Source: Pseudomonas syringae
GTDB lineage: Bacteria > Pseudomonadota > Gammaproteobacteria > Pseudomonadales > Pseudomonadaceae
DNA: 64,000 nt
Direction of reading: 5' to 3'
NCBI RefSeq assembly: GCF_021605415.1
Contig: NZ_WKEQ01000004.1
Coordinates: 62,001-126,000 of the forward strand
Made by a program: the position numbers and the translations under genes. Under the pieces are notes generated by a model. It worked only from the letters and a program-made list of their open reading frames with translations, was not told where the DNA came from and did not search any database. Positions 8,989-17,107 of the stretch are shown here, one piece after another (the stretch's first letter is position 1; every line of letters starts with the position of its first letter).

Positions 8989-9183
8989 TCACAGCTTGAG
9001 CAGAAGCCCCACTGCCGTAACGAATGCCGTTAACACCCCGCCTCCTACTGCCAGTGGATACAGGATGGCCTCCAGCTTCAGCTTTCTCTCCTCGGCTTTG
9101 AGCTTGCTTCTTTCAGCACCAAGTTTTTGTATTTCAATCTGCAGCTTGTCGAGCTCAAGATTTTCGCGATCATTCTGAAGCAT
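8989..9183 (-). CDS. Small coiled-coil plus transmembrane protein, unknown function
   Basis: 64 aa from ATG 9183 (GGGAAGG just upstream); longer readings from 9228 or GTG 9246 would give up to 85 aa. Residues about 5-40 form a heptad-like, very charged helix (LDKLQIEIQKLGAERSKLKA), followed by one membrane helix (about 42-64, LYPLAVGGGVLTAFVTAVGL). Short proteins with a KLxAExxKLxxE helix and a single C-terminal membrane span are found widely in proteobacteria without assigned function. It is probably cotranscribed with the 61-aa gene 99 bases downstream. Confidence 0.6.
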   Translation of the reverse strand: MLQNDRENLELDKLQIEIQKLGAERSKLKAEERKLKLEAILYPLAVGGGVLTAFVTAVGLLLKL

Positions 9184-9505
9184 GAGCCTTCCCTGGCTAT
9201 TGGCCGCTACACTCGGCTGCTGGTTCATCCTGAACCGCACTTTCACCTCTAGATGATTTCCTGTTCATCACTCACTGGATAGCGGATCACTTCCTTTATG
9301 GTTGTAGGCAACGTCCGAAAATAGAGTAAGTGGGGCATGTATGGTTTTTTTGGGCGATTGCGCCAACGCCCCGAGCCTGACAACCTGACCTACACTGCCT
9401 GATGCGAACCTGCCGCCAACAACTGCCGACCATTGCCAAACCGCTCTGGAATCAGCACTCTGAAACGACTTTCACCCTCGACGCCGACGTTCACAGGAGC
9501 CGCGC

Positions 9506-10474
9506 ATGCCCGCAACCGTTCTGGTACTGGTTGAAACGATCAATGACTACCTGCCGATCCTGGAACAACAGGGCTTTCACCTGATTCTGGCGCCGACGCC
9601 CGCCGAACGCGCCCAGGCCATCGCCACCCACGGCGCGAGGATCGACGCGGTGCTGACCCGTGGGCCGCTAGGGTTGTACGCCGAAGAAATCGCTGCACTG
9701 CCGGCGCTGAAAATTATCACCGTGATCGGTGCCGGTTACGAACATGTCGACTTGCAAGCGGCCAGTGACCGGGGCATTACCGTAACCAACGGTGCCGGGG
9801 TCAATGCATCGTCGGTCGCCGATCACGCGCTGGCCATGTTGCTGGCATTGGTGCGCGACATTCCACGCTGTGACGCCGCCGTGCGCCGGGGCGAATGGCC
9901 GAAGATCATGCGCCCTTCCCTCGCTGGCAAGCGCCTGGGCATCCTCGGCCTCGGTGCGGTGGGCATGGCGATTGCCAAGCGCGCAGCCAATGGCTTCGAC
10001 ATGAGCGTCAGTTACCATAATCGCCAATTGCGCAGCGACGTGCCTTACGCGTTCTGCTCGACGCCGACTGAGTTGGCTCGAGCCTCTGACTTTCTGATCA
10101 TCGCCACGCCTGGCGGCCTCGGAACCCAGCATCTGGTGACCCGCCCGGTGCTCGATGCGCTGGGCCCGAACGGTTTCATTGTCAACATCGCGCGGGCCAG
10201 CGTGATAGTCACGGCGGAGCTGGTCAGCGCGCTGGAACAACGGCGGATTGCAGGAGCGGCGCTGGATGTGTTCGATAACGAGCCGCAGGTACCGGACGGG
10301 CTGAAGACGTTGAGTAATGTGCTGCTCACACCTCATGTCGCCGGGCTTTCGCCGGAAGCGACGCAAGGCACGGTGGAGATGGTTGGGAAAAATCTCATCG
10401 CGTTTTTCTCCGGGCAACCGGTACTGACGCCGGTACATCTGCCGCCCAGACTGGCCGACCAACGCGTCCACTGA
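9506..10474 (+). CDS. D-isomer-specific 2-hydroxyacid dehydrogenase
   Basis: 322 aa. The N-terminal part of the substrate domain is followed by a Rossmann domain with the NAD(P) loop GLGAVG (near residue 150). The catalytic set is visible: Arg in NIARAS, Glu in VFDNEP and His in TPHVAG. Close relatives reduce glyoxylate or hydroxypyruvate (GhrB/hydroxypyruvate reductase branch). Second-position variation (NIARAS instead of the usual NIARG) is minor. AGGAG is well placed before ATG 9506. It stands alone with no pathway partner, so the physiological substrate is not fixed. Confidence 0.88.
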   Translation: MPATVLVLVETINDYLPILEQQGFHLILAPTPAERAQAIATHGARIDAVLTRGPLGLYAEEIAALPALKIITVIGAGYEHVDLQAASDRGITVTNGAGVNASSVADHALAMLLALVRDIPRCDAAVRRGEWPKIMRPSLAGKRLGILGLGAVGMAIAKRAANGFDMSVSYHNRQLRSDVPYAFCSTPTELARASDFLIIATPGGLGTQHLVTRPVLDALGPNGFIVNIARASVIVTAELVSALEQRRIAGAALDVFDNEPQVPDGLKTLSNVLLTPHVAGLSPEATQGTVEMVGKNLIAFFSGQPVLTPVHLPPRLADQRVH

Positions 10475-10669
10475 CGCATCCCCGTCCAGGAACTGCCACA
10501 GGCAGCGCCTACAGGGGGCCTGTTCAAATCGTGGATCTGACGCATTCGGAACGCTGATTATCCAGCAACACGCTGACCTATAAGACCTCCCTCACTCTTG
10601 TGACCGAGTCTGTGCTTCATTAGATTAGCCAATGATGTCTGGCCTCCAAAATAAGCAGAAGGGATAAGC

Positions 10670-11737
10670 ATGGCGCTTACTGATCAGTCCACCCGTATCC
10701 GCTCCGGCGAAGAACTCGATGCCAGTCTGATCGATCCTTACCTCAAGGCCCACATCCCGGGCCTGACCGGAACCGTGCAAATCAGCCAGTTCCCCGGCGG
10801 TGCGTCGAACCTGACCTACCTGCTGGAGTACCCGGAACAGGAGTTCGTCCTGCGCCGCCCGCCGTTCGGCCACAAGGCCAAGTCCGCCCATGACATGGGC
10901 CGCGAATTCCGCATCCTCAATCAACTGCGCGACGGCTTTCCCTATTGCCCAAAAGCGTATGTGCATTGCACCGATGAGTCGGTGATCGGCGCCGAGTTCT
11001 ACGTGATGGAACGGGTCAAAGGCATCATCCTGCGGTCCGAACTGCCAGCGGAACTCAATCTGGATTCAGCAAAAACCGAAGCGCTGTGCAAAAGCTTCAT
11101 CGACAAGTTCGTCGAGCTTCATCGCGTCGATTACAAGGCCTGCGGCCTGGCCGACCTCGGCAAACCGGAAGGCTACGTTGCCCGACAAATCAAGGGCTGG
11201 AGCGAGCGCTACGAAAAAGCCCTGACCCCGGATGCGCCACAGTGGGAAGCGGTCAAAGCCTGGCTCAACGACAAAATGCCGGCTGACCATCCGAACCCGA
11301 GCATCGTCCACAACGACTACCGTTTCGATAACGTCATCCTCGATCCGGACAACCCGATGCAGATCATCGGCGTGCTCGACTGGGAACTGACGACCCTCGG
11401 TGATCCGCTGATGGATCTGGGCAACACCCTCGCCTACTGGATCCAGGCCGACGACCCGGCACCGGTGCAACTGATGCGCCGTCAGCCGAGCCACGCGCCA
11501 GGCATGCTGACCCGCCGCGAATTCGTTGATTATTACGCCGAGCGCGCAGGCATCCAGATCGACAACTTCGATTTCTATTACACCTACGGCCTCTTCCGCC
11601 TCGCCGGTATCGTCCAACAGATCTATTACCGCTTCTTCCATGGCCAGACCCAGGACAAACGCTTCGCACAGTTCATTCACATGAACAAACTGCTGGAGCA
11701 TATGAGCCTGCAGATCATTCAGAAATCCAGCCTCTGA
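10670..11737 (+). CDS. Phosphotransferase family protein (aminoglycoside-phosphotransferase fold, ACAD10/11-like)
   Basis: 355 aa kinase-like fold. The catalytic loop HNDYRFDN starts at about residue 214 and the metal-binding DWE follows near residue 235; the N-terminal lobe has FPGGASNLTY. In this branch (the kinase half of ACAD10/11) members act on hydroxylated acyl groups in fatty-acid or acyl-CoA breakdown, and genes often sit beside SDR or acyl-CoA dehydrogenase genes. Here an SDR gene follows 37 bases downstream, so they form a likely two-gene operon. AGAAGG precedes the ATG by eight bases. No antibiotic resistance role is suggested. Confidence 0.88.
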   Translation: MALTDQSTRIRSGEELDASLIDPYLKAHIPGLTGTVQISQFPGGASNLTYLLEYPEQEFVLRRPPFGHKAKSAHDMGREFRILNQLRDGFPYCPKAYVHCTDESVIGAEFYVMERVKGIILRSELPAELNLDSAKTEALCKSFIDKFVELHRVDYKACGLADLGKPEGYVARQIKGWSERYEKALTPDAPQWEAVKAWLNDKMPADHPNPSIVHNDYRFDNVILDPDNPMQIIGVLDWELTTLGDPLMDLGNTLAYWIQADDPAPVQLMRRQPSHAPGMLTRREFVDYYAERAGIQIDNFDFYYTYGLFRLAGIVQQIYYRFFHGQTQDKRFAQFIHMNKLLEHMSLQIIQKSSL

Positions 11738-11757
11738 TCGGCCCCGGCCATCGGCAT

Positions 11758-11765
11758 AACAACAA
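11758..11765 (+). promoter_or_regulatory. Hfq/Crc-type AAYAAYAA motif before the SDR gene
   Basis: AACAACAA directly precedes the AAGGA ribosome site of the gene at 11775. Such CA motifs in Pseudomonas leaders are bound by Hfq with Crc to block translation during catabolite repression. The match is exact but short. Confidence 0.5.
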
Positions 11766-11774
11766 GGAAAACCC

Positions 11775-12542
11775 ATGTCCAAGACTCAGTTGTTCGACCT
11801 CGACGGCAAGATCGCTTTCGTCTCCGGTGCCAGCCGTGGCATCGGTGAAGCCATTGCCAAACTGCTAGCCCAGCAAGGCGCACACGTCATTGTGTCGAGC
11901 CGAAAACTCGATGGCTGCCAACACGTCGCCGACGCCATCATTGCTGCTGGCGGCAAAGCCACGGCCGTGGCCTGCCACATCGGCGAAATGGATCAGATCA
12001 GCCAGGTTTTCGCCGGCATCAAGGAACAGTTCGGCCGCCTCGACATTCTGGTCAACAACGCCGCGACCAACCCGCAGTTCTGCAACGTGCTGGACACCGA
12101 CCTCAGCGCCTTTCAAAAAACCGTCGACGTGAACATTCGCGGCTACTTTTTCATGTCCGTTGAAGCCGGCAAGCTGATGCGTGAAAACGGCGGCGGGAGC
12201 ATCATCAACGTGGCGTCGATCAACGGCATTTCGCCGGGCATTTTCCAGGGCATCTATTCGGTGACCAAAGCCGCCGTGATCAACATGACCAAGGTCTTTG
12301 CCAAGGAATGCGCGCAATTCGGCATCCGCTGCAACGCCCTGCTGCCGGGCCTGACCGACACGAAATTCGCTTCGGCACTGGTGAAAAACGACGCGATCCT
12401 GAAAACCGCACTGGCACAGATCCCGCTCAAGCGCGTGGCCGACCCGAGTGAAATGGCCGGCGCCGTCCTGTACCTCGCCAGCGACGCCTCCAGCTACACC
12501 ACTGGCGTCTCGCTTAACGTGGATGGCGGCTTCCTGTCCTGA
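11775..12542 (+). CDS. Short-chain dehydrogenase/reductase
   Basis: 255 aa classical SDR. NAD(P) loop GASRGIG at residues 18-24, NNAA at about 95-98, catalytic Tyr161 and Lys165 (YSVTKAA), and a PG-x-T loop (LLPGLTDT). The C terminus ends VSLNVDGGFLS, as usual. An acidic residue at the end of beta-2 is absent (SSRKLDG), which leans towards NADP(H). It follows the phosphotransferase gene closely and is probably cotranscribed; the pair fits oxidation of hydroxyacyl or alcohol substrates. An Hfq/Crc-like motif overlaps its ribosome site region. Confidence 0.9.
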   Translation: MSKTQLFDLDGKIAFVSGASRGIGEAIAKLLAQQGAHVIVSSRKLDGCQHVADAIIAAGGKATAVACHIGEMDQISQVFAGIKEQFGRLDILVNNAATNPQFCNVLDTDLSAFQKTVDVNIRGYFFMSVEAGKLMRENGGGSIINVASINGISPGIFQGIYSVTKAAVINMTKVFAKECAQFGIRCNALLPGLTDTKFASALVKNDAILKTALAQIPLKRVADPSEMAGAVLYLASDASSYTTGVSLNVDGGFLS

Positions 12543-12550
12543 CCTCCCTG

Positions 12551-12627
12551 TAAGCGTTGCCGCAGGCCGCGATCTTTTGATTTTTTACAGCCAAAGTCAA
12601 AAGATCGCAGCCAGCGGCAATGCCTAC
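12551..12627. repeat. REPIN-like inverted pair, family B
   Basis: GCCGCAGGCCGCGATCTTTT and the inverted AAAAGATCGCAGCCAGCGGC, separated by about 20 bases. It lies between the convergent SDR and lipoprotein genes. Confidence 0.85.
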
Positions 12628-12637
12628 AAAATGCCCG

Positions 12638-12862
12638 CTATTGCGTGACACAACGCGTCGTAGTCGTCACCCGCGTCACTTCCCCGTCAGGCCCACGCGC
12701 CTCACCCAGCACATCGGTGTTCTCGGCCGTCTGACAAGTACGCACCGGCGCCGGTGGGGGCGCTGCGGGCGGAGGCGGCGGCGGACTCGCACAGCCGCTC
12801 AACAGCACCACCCCGAACACCCACGACAACGGCGAATACACGCGTTTCCCAAGCATATTCAT
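12638..12862 (-). CDS. Small putative lipoprotein
   Basis: 74 aa with a lipoprotein signal (residues 1-24, lipobox LLSGC) followed by a proline-rich linker (ASPPPPPPAAPPPAPV) and a short tail containing Cys, Thr and Arg residues (VTTTTRCVTQ). It probably anchors in the outer membrane through the lipidated Cys. The ribosome site is weak (the ATG at 12856 is an alternative start). No family is recognised. Confidence 0.6.
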   Translation of the reverse strand: MNMLGKRVYSPLSWVFGVVLLSGCASPPPPPPAAPPPAPVRTCQTAENTDVLGEARGPDGEVTRVTTTTRCVTQ

Positions 12863-13269
12863 AGGCTGACTCGCGAAAATTGACGATCAAACTTCGGCAA
12901 CCGCGCACGACATAGCCCGGCTACAGAAAACCTACCCACTCATTCCTTATAGACCAGACAGGGGCGATCGCCAGTAAAACCGCTATATGGGGAAGTTTTG
13001 GCTGTCGATTCTGATCTTTGGATGAAAGAAATGATTTGATTAGCCGCAGCCAGAGGGGAACGATCAAAGCCAGATCAGAAGATCGTAGCCTTCGGCAACT
13101 CCAGGGGGACGGTTCACTCACGAAATTTTGGTCGGCTGTCAGGCCGCCATCGCTGGCAAGCTCCCACAGGGATTGGAGGTACACCGCGAAACCGCCAACC
13201 GCAACACCCAAAGAAACGGATACTCACCCCATCGAGCAAAAACCTGGTCGGCCCAAAGGCCGCCAAGGA
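12863..13269. other. Gene-free stretch with REP fragments
   Basis: About 400 bases without a supported gene. It contains partial family-B (about 13076-13112, with GATCGTAGCCTTCGGCAACT) and family-A units (about 13143-13175). The rest shows no clear promoter or coding signal. Confidence 0.5.
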
Positions 13270-13512
13270 TCAAACAATCCCACGGTTCAAAGAGTTACTC
13301 TCCAACTCATACCGCAACTCCTCAACCAACCCCGCCACAGCCTGCGCCGAACGCAAAGCATCCAGACTCAACCCGGACACCACCAAATCAACCTGCCCCG
13401 AAACCGGGTGATAAAGCTTCACCGTTAACGAGTGCTCCCCACTCACCTCACACTCACACGCCAACGGCGAAAAACTGTGTTCCAGATGCGCACGCAACTG
13501 CGCCAGATACAT
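13270..13512 (-). CDS. DUF1652 domain-containing protein
   Basis: 80 aa from ATG 13512. The DUF1652 pattern common in Pseudomonas is clear: LRAHLEHSFSPLACECE, then LTVKLYHP-x-SGQVDLVVSGLS and a C-terminal AxxVAGLVEELRYEL. These are small cytoplasmic proteins of unknown role. A longer reading from 13581 adds a hydrophobic segment (VSVLFFWIGRFVSFIRA) not typical of the family. Neither start has a strong ribosome site, so the start is uncertain. Confidence 0.75.
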   Translation of the reverse strand: MYLAQLRAHLEHSFSPLACECEVSGEHSLTVKLYHPVSGQVDLVVSGLSLDALRSAQAVAGLVEELRYELESNSLNRGIV

Positions 13513-13707
13513 CACAACGCACGCTCTGATAAATGACACAAAACGCCCGATCCAGAAAAACAGAACAGACACATGAGGCAATTCCTTAAGCTATTTCAAG
13601 AGGACGCGACCAAAACCCGAGAGCCTTGCCGCATCTCACCAGCCTAAGAACAGTTGCCTGCGATCAAAACCCGTATTTGCACCCCCGCACCTAGTGCAAT
13701 TGCACCC

Positions 13708-15204
13708 TCACCTCTGCCCCTTAGGCCGCCATCCATTGGAAAACAGCCCCCGCTCCCGCGCCCAGACAATCGCCTCACTGCGGCTGTGCACGTCAAGCTT
13801 GGAATACACCGTCGCTACATGATTACGCACGGTATTGGGCGCCAATTTCAATCGCGCCGCGATTTCCTTGTCCGCCAGGCCTTCGCAGATCAGCCCCAGC
13901 ACATCCCGTTCCCGCGCCGTCAAATCAGTGAACGATACGTCCGGCGTTTGCGGCGAATTGACGTTTTTCACGTTGGCCAGTTTCTCGATCAGCGTGCGGC
14001 TGAACCACGACGCGTCTTTCATTACCTCTTCAATGGCCGCCACCAGTTCAAGCTCAGTACGCTTGCGCTCGGTGATATCCATCAACACCAGCAAATAGCA
14101 CCCGCCCTCATCAATATTCACCGTATCCCCGGACACCGCACAATCGAGAAGCCCGGCGTCCTTGCGTCGAATCTGCACGTCAACCCGATCAACGCGTCCG
14201 GATTTTTCAAGGGCCGCCAGCAAAGCCTTGCGTGAAGCATCGTCGGCGATGAAACCCAACTGCGTCATGGTGTGCCCAATCACCTCATCGCTGGCGTAAG
14301 CCAAGGTATCGAGAAAAGCCTGATTCACATCGATCACCCGCTGCTCGTCAGCGCTGCACACCAGAATCGGCACCGGGGTCAGGCGAAACGCCTTGGCAAA
14401 CCGCTCCTCGCTCTGACGCAGCGCGACCTCAGCCTTGTGCCGCGGCTCCATGTCGACGAAGGAAAACAGCATGCAGTCTTCGTCATTGAGCGGCAGCGGC
14501 TGCCCGGCAACGATCACCTGCTTGCTGCGGCCGTCGGACAGGCGCAACTCGGCGGTCATCTGCGGAATCGTCACACCGTCGCGCAAACGTTCGATGGCCA
14601 GTTCACGTCGATCGGCCTGCTCCAATACATCGAGCTCATAGGCCGAGGCACCAATCACCTGATCGCGGGTGTAACCGGTCATCTCCAGAAACCCCGAATT
14701 GACCTTGATGTAACGCAAATCGCTCAACCGACAAATCACCGCCGGCGCCGGGTTGGCATTAAATGTCTTCTCGAAACGCTGTTCGGCGTTGGCCCAATCC
14801 GTGACGTCGCTCATGATCAACACCAGCGACTCGGCTTCGCCATCGCGATCGGTCAACACCATGCTGCGCACGCTGTGCACCCAGGTACGCTGCGGATCGG
14901 CCACCGGCGTCACTTCCACCAACACATCACTGAACGTCTCGCGCCGTGCCACCCGCTGGATCGGATAATTGTCCGCCAGCACCGTGTGATTGTTGCGATA
15001 GCGCAGATTGAACCGCTGCGCGTAGTCATCCGCGTTATGCCCCAAGTCGCCCATCAGCCCCACACCATGCATCGTCAACGCCGCCTCATTGGCCCAGAGA
15101 ATGCTCTGATCGAGCTCCAGCAAAATCACCCCGTCGGACAAAGCCGCGATGATCTGCTGCAACTGGCGACGATTGGTGTCGGTGGTCAAGACATCGGGGC
15201 TCAT
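13708..15204 (-). CDS. PAS-PAS-PAS-LuxR transcriptional regulator
   Basis: 498 aa with three PAS modules (about residues 12-140, 145-268 and 275-385; the second holds the MTGYTRDQVIG motif and the third ends with the PAC-style VLMDITERKRTELE) and a LuxR-type helix-turn-helix at about 430-485 (LTARERDVLGLICEGLADKE). There is no receiver or kinase domain, so it is a one-component sensor-regulator that probably binds a small ligand or cofactor in the cytoplasm. GGAGAG precedes the ATG. The neighbours do not reveal the target. Confidence 0.92.
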   Translation of the reverse strand: MSPDVLTTDTNRRQLQQIIAALSDGVILLELDQSILWANEAALTMHGVGLMGDLGHNADDYAQRFNLRYRNNHTVLADNYPIQRVARRETFSDVLVEVTPVADPQRTWVHSVRSMVLTDRDGEAESLVLIMSDVTDWANAEQRFEKTFNANPAPAVICRLSDLRYIKVNSGFLEMTGYTRDQVIGASAYELDVLEQADRRELAIERLRDGVTIPQMTAELRLSDGRSKQVIVAGQPLPLNDEDCMLFSFVDMEPRHKAEVALRQSEERFAKAFRLTPVPILVCSADEQRVIDVNQAFLDTLAYASDEVIGHTMTQLGFIADDASRKALLAALEKSGRVDRVDVQIRRKDAGLLDCAVSGDTVNIDEGGCYLLVLMDITERKRTELELVAAIEEVMKDASWFSRTLIEKLANVKNVNSPQTPDVSFTDLTARERDVLGLICEGLADKEIAARLKLAPNTVRNHVATVYSKLDVHSRSEAIVWARERGLFSNGWRPKGQR

Positions 15205-15286
15205 TGGCTCTCCATAGGTAAGGCACGCGTGTGAGGCTACGACCGCGCGCGTTCAGAAACGTGCAAAACACGGCGACATAATCAAT

Positions 15287-15366
15287 TGTAGGAGCCGCCG
15301 AAGGCTGCGATCTTTTGATCTGGCCATTAAAACACCGACATCAAAAGATCGCAGTGGCAGCTGTTC
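15287..15366. repeat. REPIN-like inverted pair, family B, at a gene-remnant junction
   Basis: TGTAGGAGCCGCCGAAGGCT-type unit and its inverted partner (AAAAGATCGCAGTGGCAGCT). The right unit is abnormal at its end and runs directly into the remnant of an amidohydrolase gene. Confidence 0.75.
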
Positions 15367-15543
15367 TGTGGCGTCCATGACCGTGCGGTGGCGCCCGTGG
15401 TCGCGGGCGAACCGATCGCGGTGAAATACAGTCTGGTCGGCGGCCGGGTTGTCGTCGATGACGGCGTGATTCCGGGGCTGGCTATCGAGCGAATGCGTGC
15501 TGAAGCGTGGGAAGGTGTTCAGGAGATGATGAAAGTGGACGAC
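15361..15543 (+). pseudogene. C-terminal remnant of an amidohydrolase gene
   Basis: The in-frame reading LFCGVHDRAVAPVVAGEP, followed by SLVGGRVVVDDGVIPGL and ERMRAEAWEGVQEMM, looks like the last 60 residues of an amidohydrolase (deaminase/cyclic-amidase style C-terminal beta-sandwich, LVGGRVVVDDG). No start codon with a ribosome site and no metal-binding domain precede it; the 5' part is missing and the fragment begins at a REP pair. It adjoins pyrimidine-degradation genes, so the lost gene may have been a nucleobase deaminase. The reading frame runs on to 15663 through another repeat. Confidence 0.55.
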
Positions 15544-15559
15544 TCATCCACTCACACTG

Positions 15560-15655
15560 AAAAACCCTGTGTGTGGCTTGCCGGCGATGGCGGTTCGTCA
15601 GTCACCGAAGTGTCGACTGACAGTCCGCTTTCGCTGGCAAGCCACACACAGGAAC
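15560..15655. repeat. Family-A-related inverted repeat
   Basis: TGTGTGGCTTGCCGGCGATG and the inverted CGCTGGCAAGCCACACACA, about 45 bases apart. A sequence variant of family A (CACACA instead of CTCCCAC). Confidence 0.7.
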
Positions 15656-15667
15656 GGGGTTGAATGT

Positions 15668-16951
15668 TCAGGCGGCTGCTTTGCCGTTGGCGACCATCGC
15701 CGATGCCGCGAGCATCGCGCGCAACAGCACCGCGCACCCCGCCGCCAGGTCATCCGGCGCGGCGTTTTCGATTTCGTTGTGGCTGATGCCGCCTTCGCAC
15801 GGCACAAAGATCATCCCGGCCGGGCCCAGTTCGGCGAGGAAGATTGCGTCGTGGCCGGCGCCGCTGACGATGTCCATGTTCGACAATCCCAAACCTTGTG
15901 CCGCGCTGCGCACCGCGTCGACGCAGCCCTTTTCAAAGTACAGCGGCGGGAAGTCGGCGGTCGGGGTCAGTTCGTAAGTGAGGCCGTGTTGTTCGCAGGT
16001 GGCGTCGATCACTTGTTTTACCTCGGCGATCATCGAGTCGAGGCGCGCCGGTTCCAGATGACGGAAGTCGAGGGTCATGCGCACTTCGCCAGGAATGACG
16101 TTGCGCGAGCCGGGATAGGCTTGCAGGCAACCGACTGTGCCGCAGGCGTGAGGTTGATGGCCGAGGGCAGCGCGGTTGACGGCGCCGACGATCACCGAGG
16201 CGCCAACCAGTGCATCTTTGCGCAGGTGCATCGGTGTAGGACCGGCGTGAGCCTCGACGCCGCGCAGTTTCAGGTCGAACCACTTCTGTCCGAGCGCGCC
16301 CAGCACCACGCCGATGGTTTTCTGTTCGTCTTCAAGGATCGGACCTTGTTCGATGTGCGCCTCGAAATAGGCGCCGATCTTGTGCCCACTGACTTTGCGT
16401 GATCCGGCATAACCGATAGCGTTCAATGCTTCGCCAACGGTGACGCCGTCGGCATCGACCTTGGCCAGGGTTTCTTCGAGGGTAAATTTCTCCGCGAACA
16501 CCCCCGAGCCCATCATGCACGGGGCGAAACGCGAGCCTTCTTCGTTTGTCCAGACCACCACTTCCAACGGCGCTTCGGTCTCTACGCCAAGGTCGTTGAG
16601 CGTGCGCAGCACCTCGACGCCAGCGAGCACACCAAAGCAACCGTCGAATTTGCCGCCGGTGGGCTGGGTGTCGATGTGGCTGCCGGTCATCACCGGTGGC
16701 AGATTCGGATTGCGTCCCGGACGACGGGCGAAGATGTTGCCGACTTCGTCGACGCTGATGCTGCAACCGGCCTCCTCGCACCACTGCACGAACAGGTCGC
16801 GGGCCTGGCGGTCGAGGTCGGTCAGGGCCAGGCGACAGACGCCGCCCTTGACCGTGGCGCCAAGCTTGGCGAGTTCCATGAGCGACGCCCACAAGCGGTC
16901 GCGGTTGATGTGCTGATGGGTGGACTGCAGAACGTCTACGGCTGCGTTCAT
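15668..16951 (-). CDS. Zn-dependent N-carbamoyl-beta-alanine amidohydrolase (beta-ureidopropionase, M20 family)
   Basis: 427 aa. M20/allantoate-amidohydrolase signatures: metal site in TGSHIDTQPTGGKFDGCFG, EEGSRF, and a C-terminal SHNE (EGGISHNEIENA). In this context it should hydrolyse N-carbamoyl-beta-alanine (or the beta-aminoisobutyrate analogue) to the beta-amino acid, CO2 and ammonia, the last step of reductive pyrimidine breakdown. Allantoate or other carbamoyl amino acids are possible alternative substrates. GAGGAG precedes ATG 16951. The NCS1 transporter gene lies upstream on the same strand, separated by a REPIN. Confidence 0.88.
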   Translation of the reverse strand: MNAAVDVLQSTHQHINRDRLWASLMELAKLGATVKGGVCRLALTDLDRQARDLFVQWCEEAGCSISVDEVGNIFARRPGRNPNLPPVMTGSHIDTQPTGGKFDGCFGVLAGVEVLRTLNDLGVETEAPLEVVVWTNEEGSRFAPCMMGSGVFAEKFTLEETLAKVDADGVTVGEALNAIGYAGSRKVSGHKIGAYFEAHIEQGPILEDEQKTIGVVLGALGQKWFDLKLRGVEAHAGPTPMHLRKDALVGASVIVGAVNRAALGHQPHACGTVGCLQAYPGSRNVIPGEVRMTLDFRHLEPARLDSMIAEVKQVIDATCEQHGLTYELTPTADFPPLYFEKGCVDAVRSAAQGLGLSNMDIVSGAGHDAIFLAELGPAGMIFVPCEGGISHNEIENAAPDDLAAGCAVLLRAMLAASAMVANGKAAA

Positions 16952-17000
16952 GGGGATCTCCTCAGGCTTTTCTTATGAAGATTTTTGTGGTGTCTGTGAG

Positions 17001-17098
17001 GCCGTCATCGCTGGCAAGCCAGCTCCCACAAGGATCAAGGTCGTACACAAATGCTGTGCCCTGCCAAAAACCTGTGGGAGCGGGCTTGCCAGCGATAA
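17001..17098. repeat. REPIN, family A, with conserved interior
   Basis: Inverted family-A units flank an interior that contains GGTCGTACACAAATGCTGTG. The same interior (GGTCGTACACAAATACTG) occurs in the REPIN at 20671-20771, so the whole doublet is a unit. Confidence 0.85.
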
Positions 17099-17107
17099 GG
17101 CCATCCG

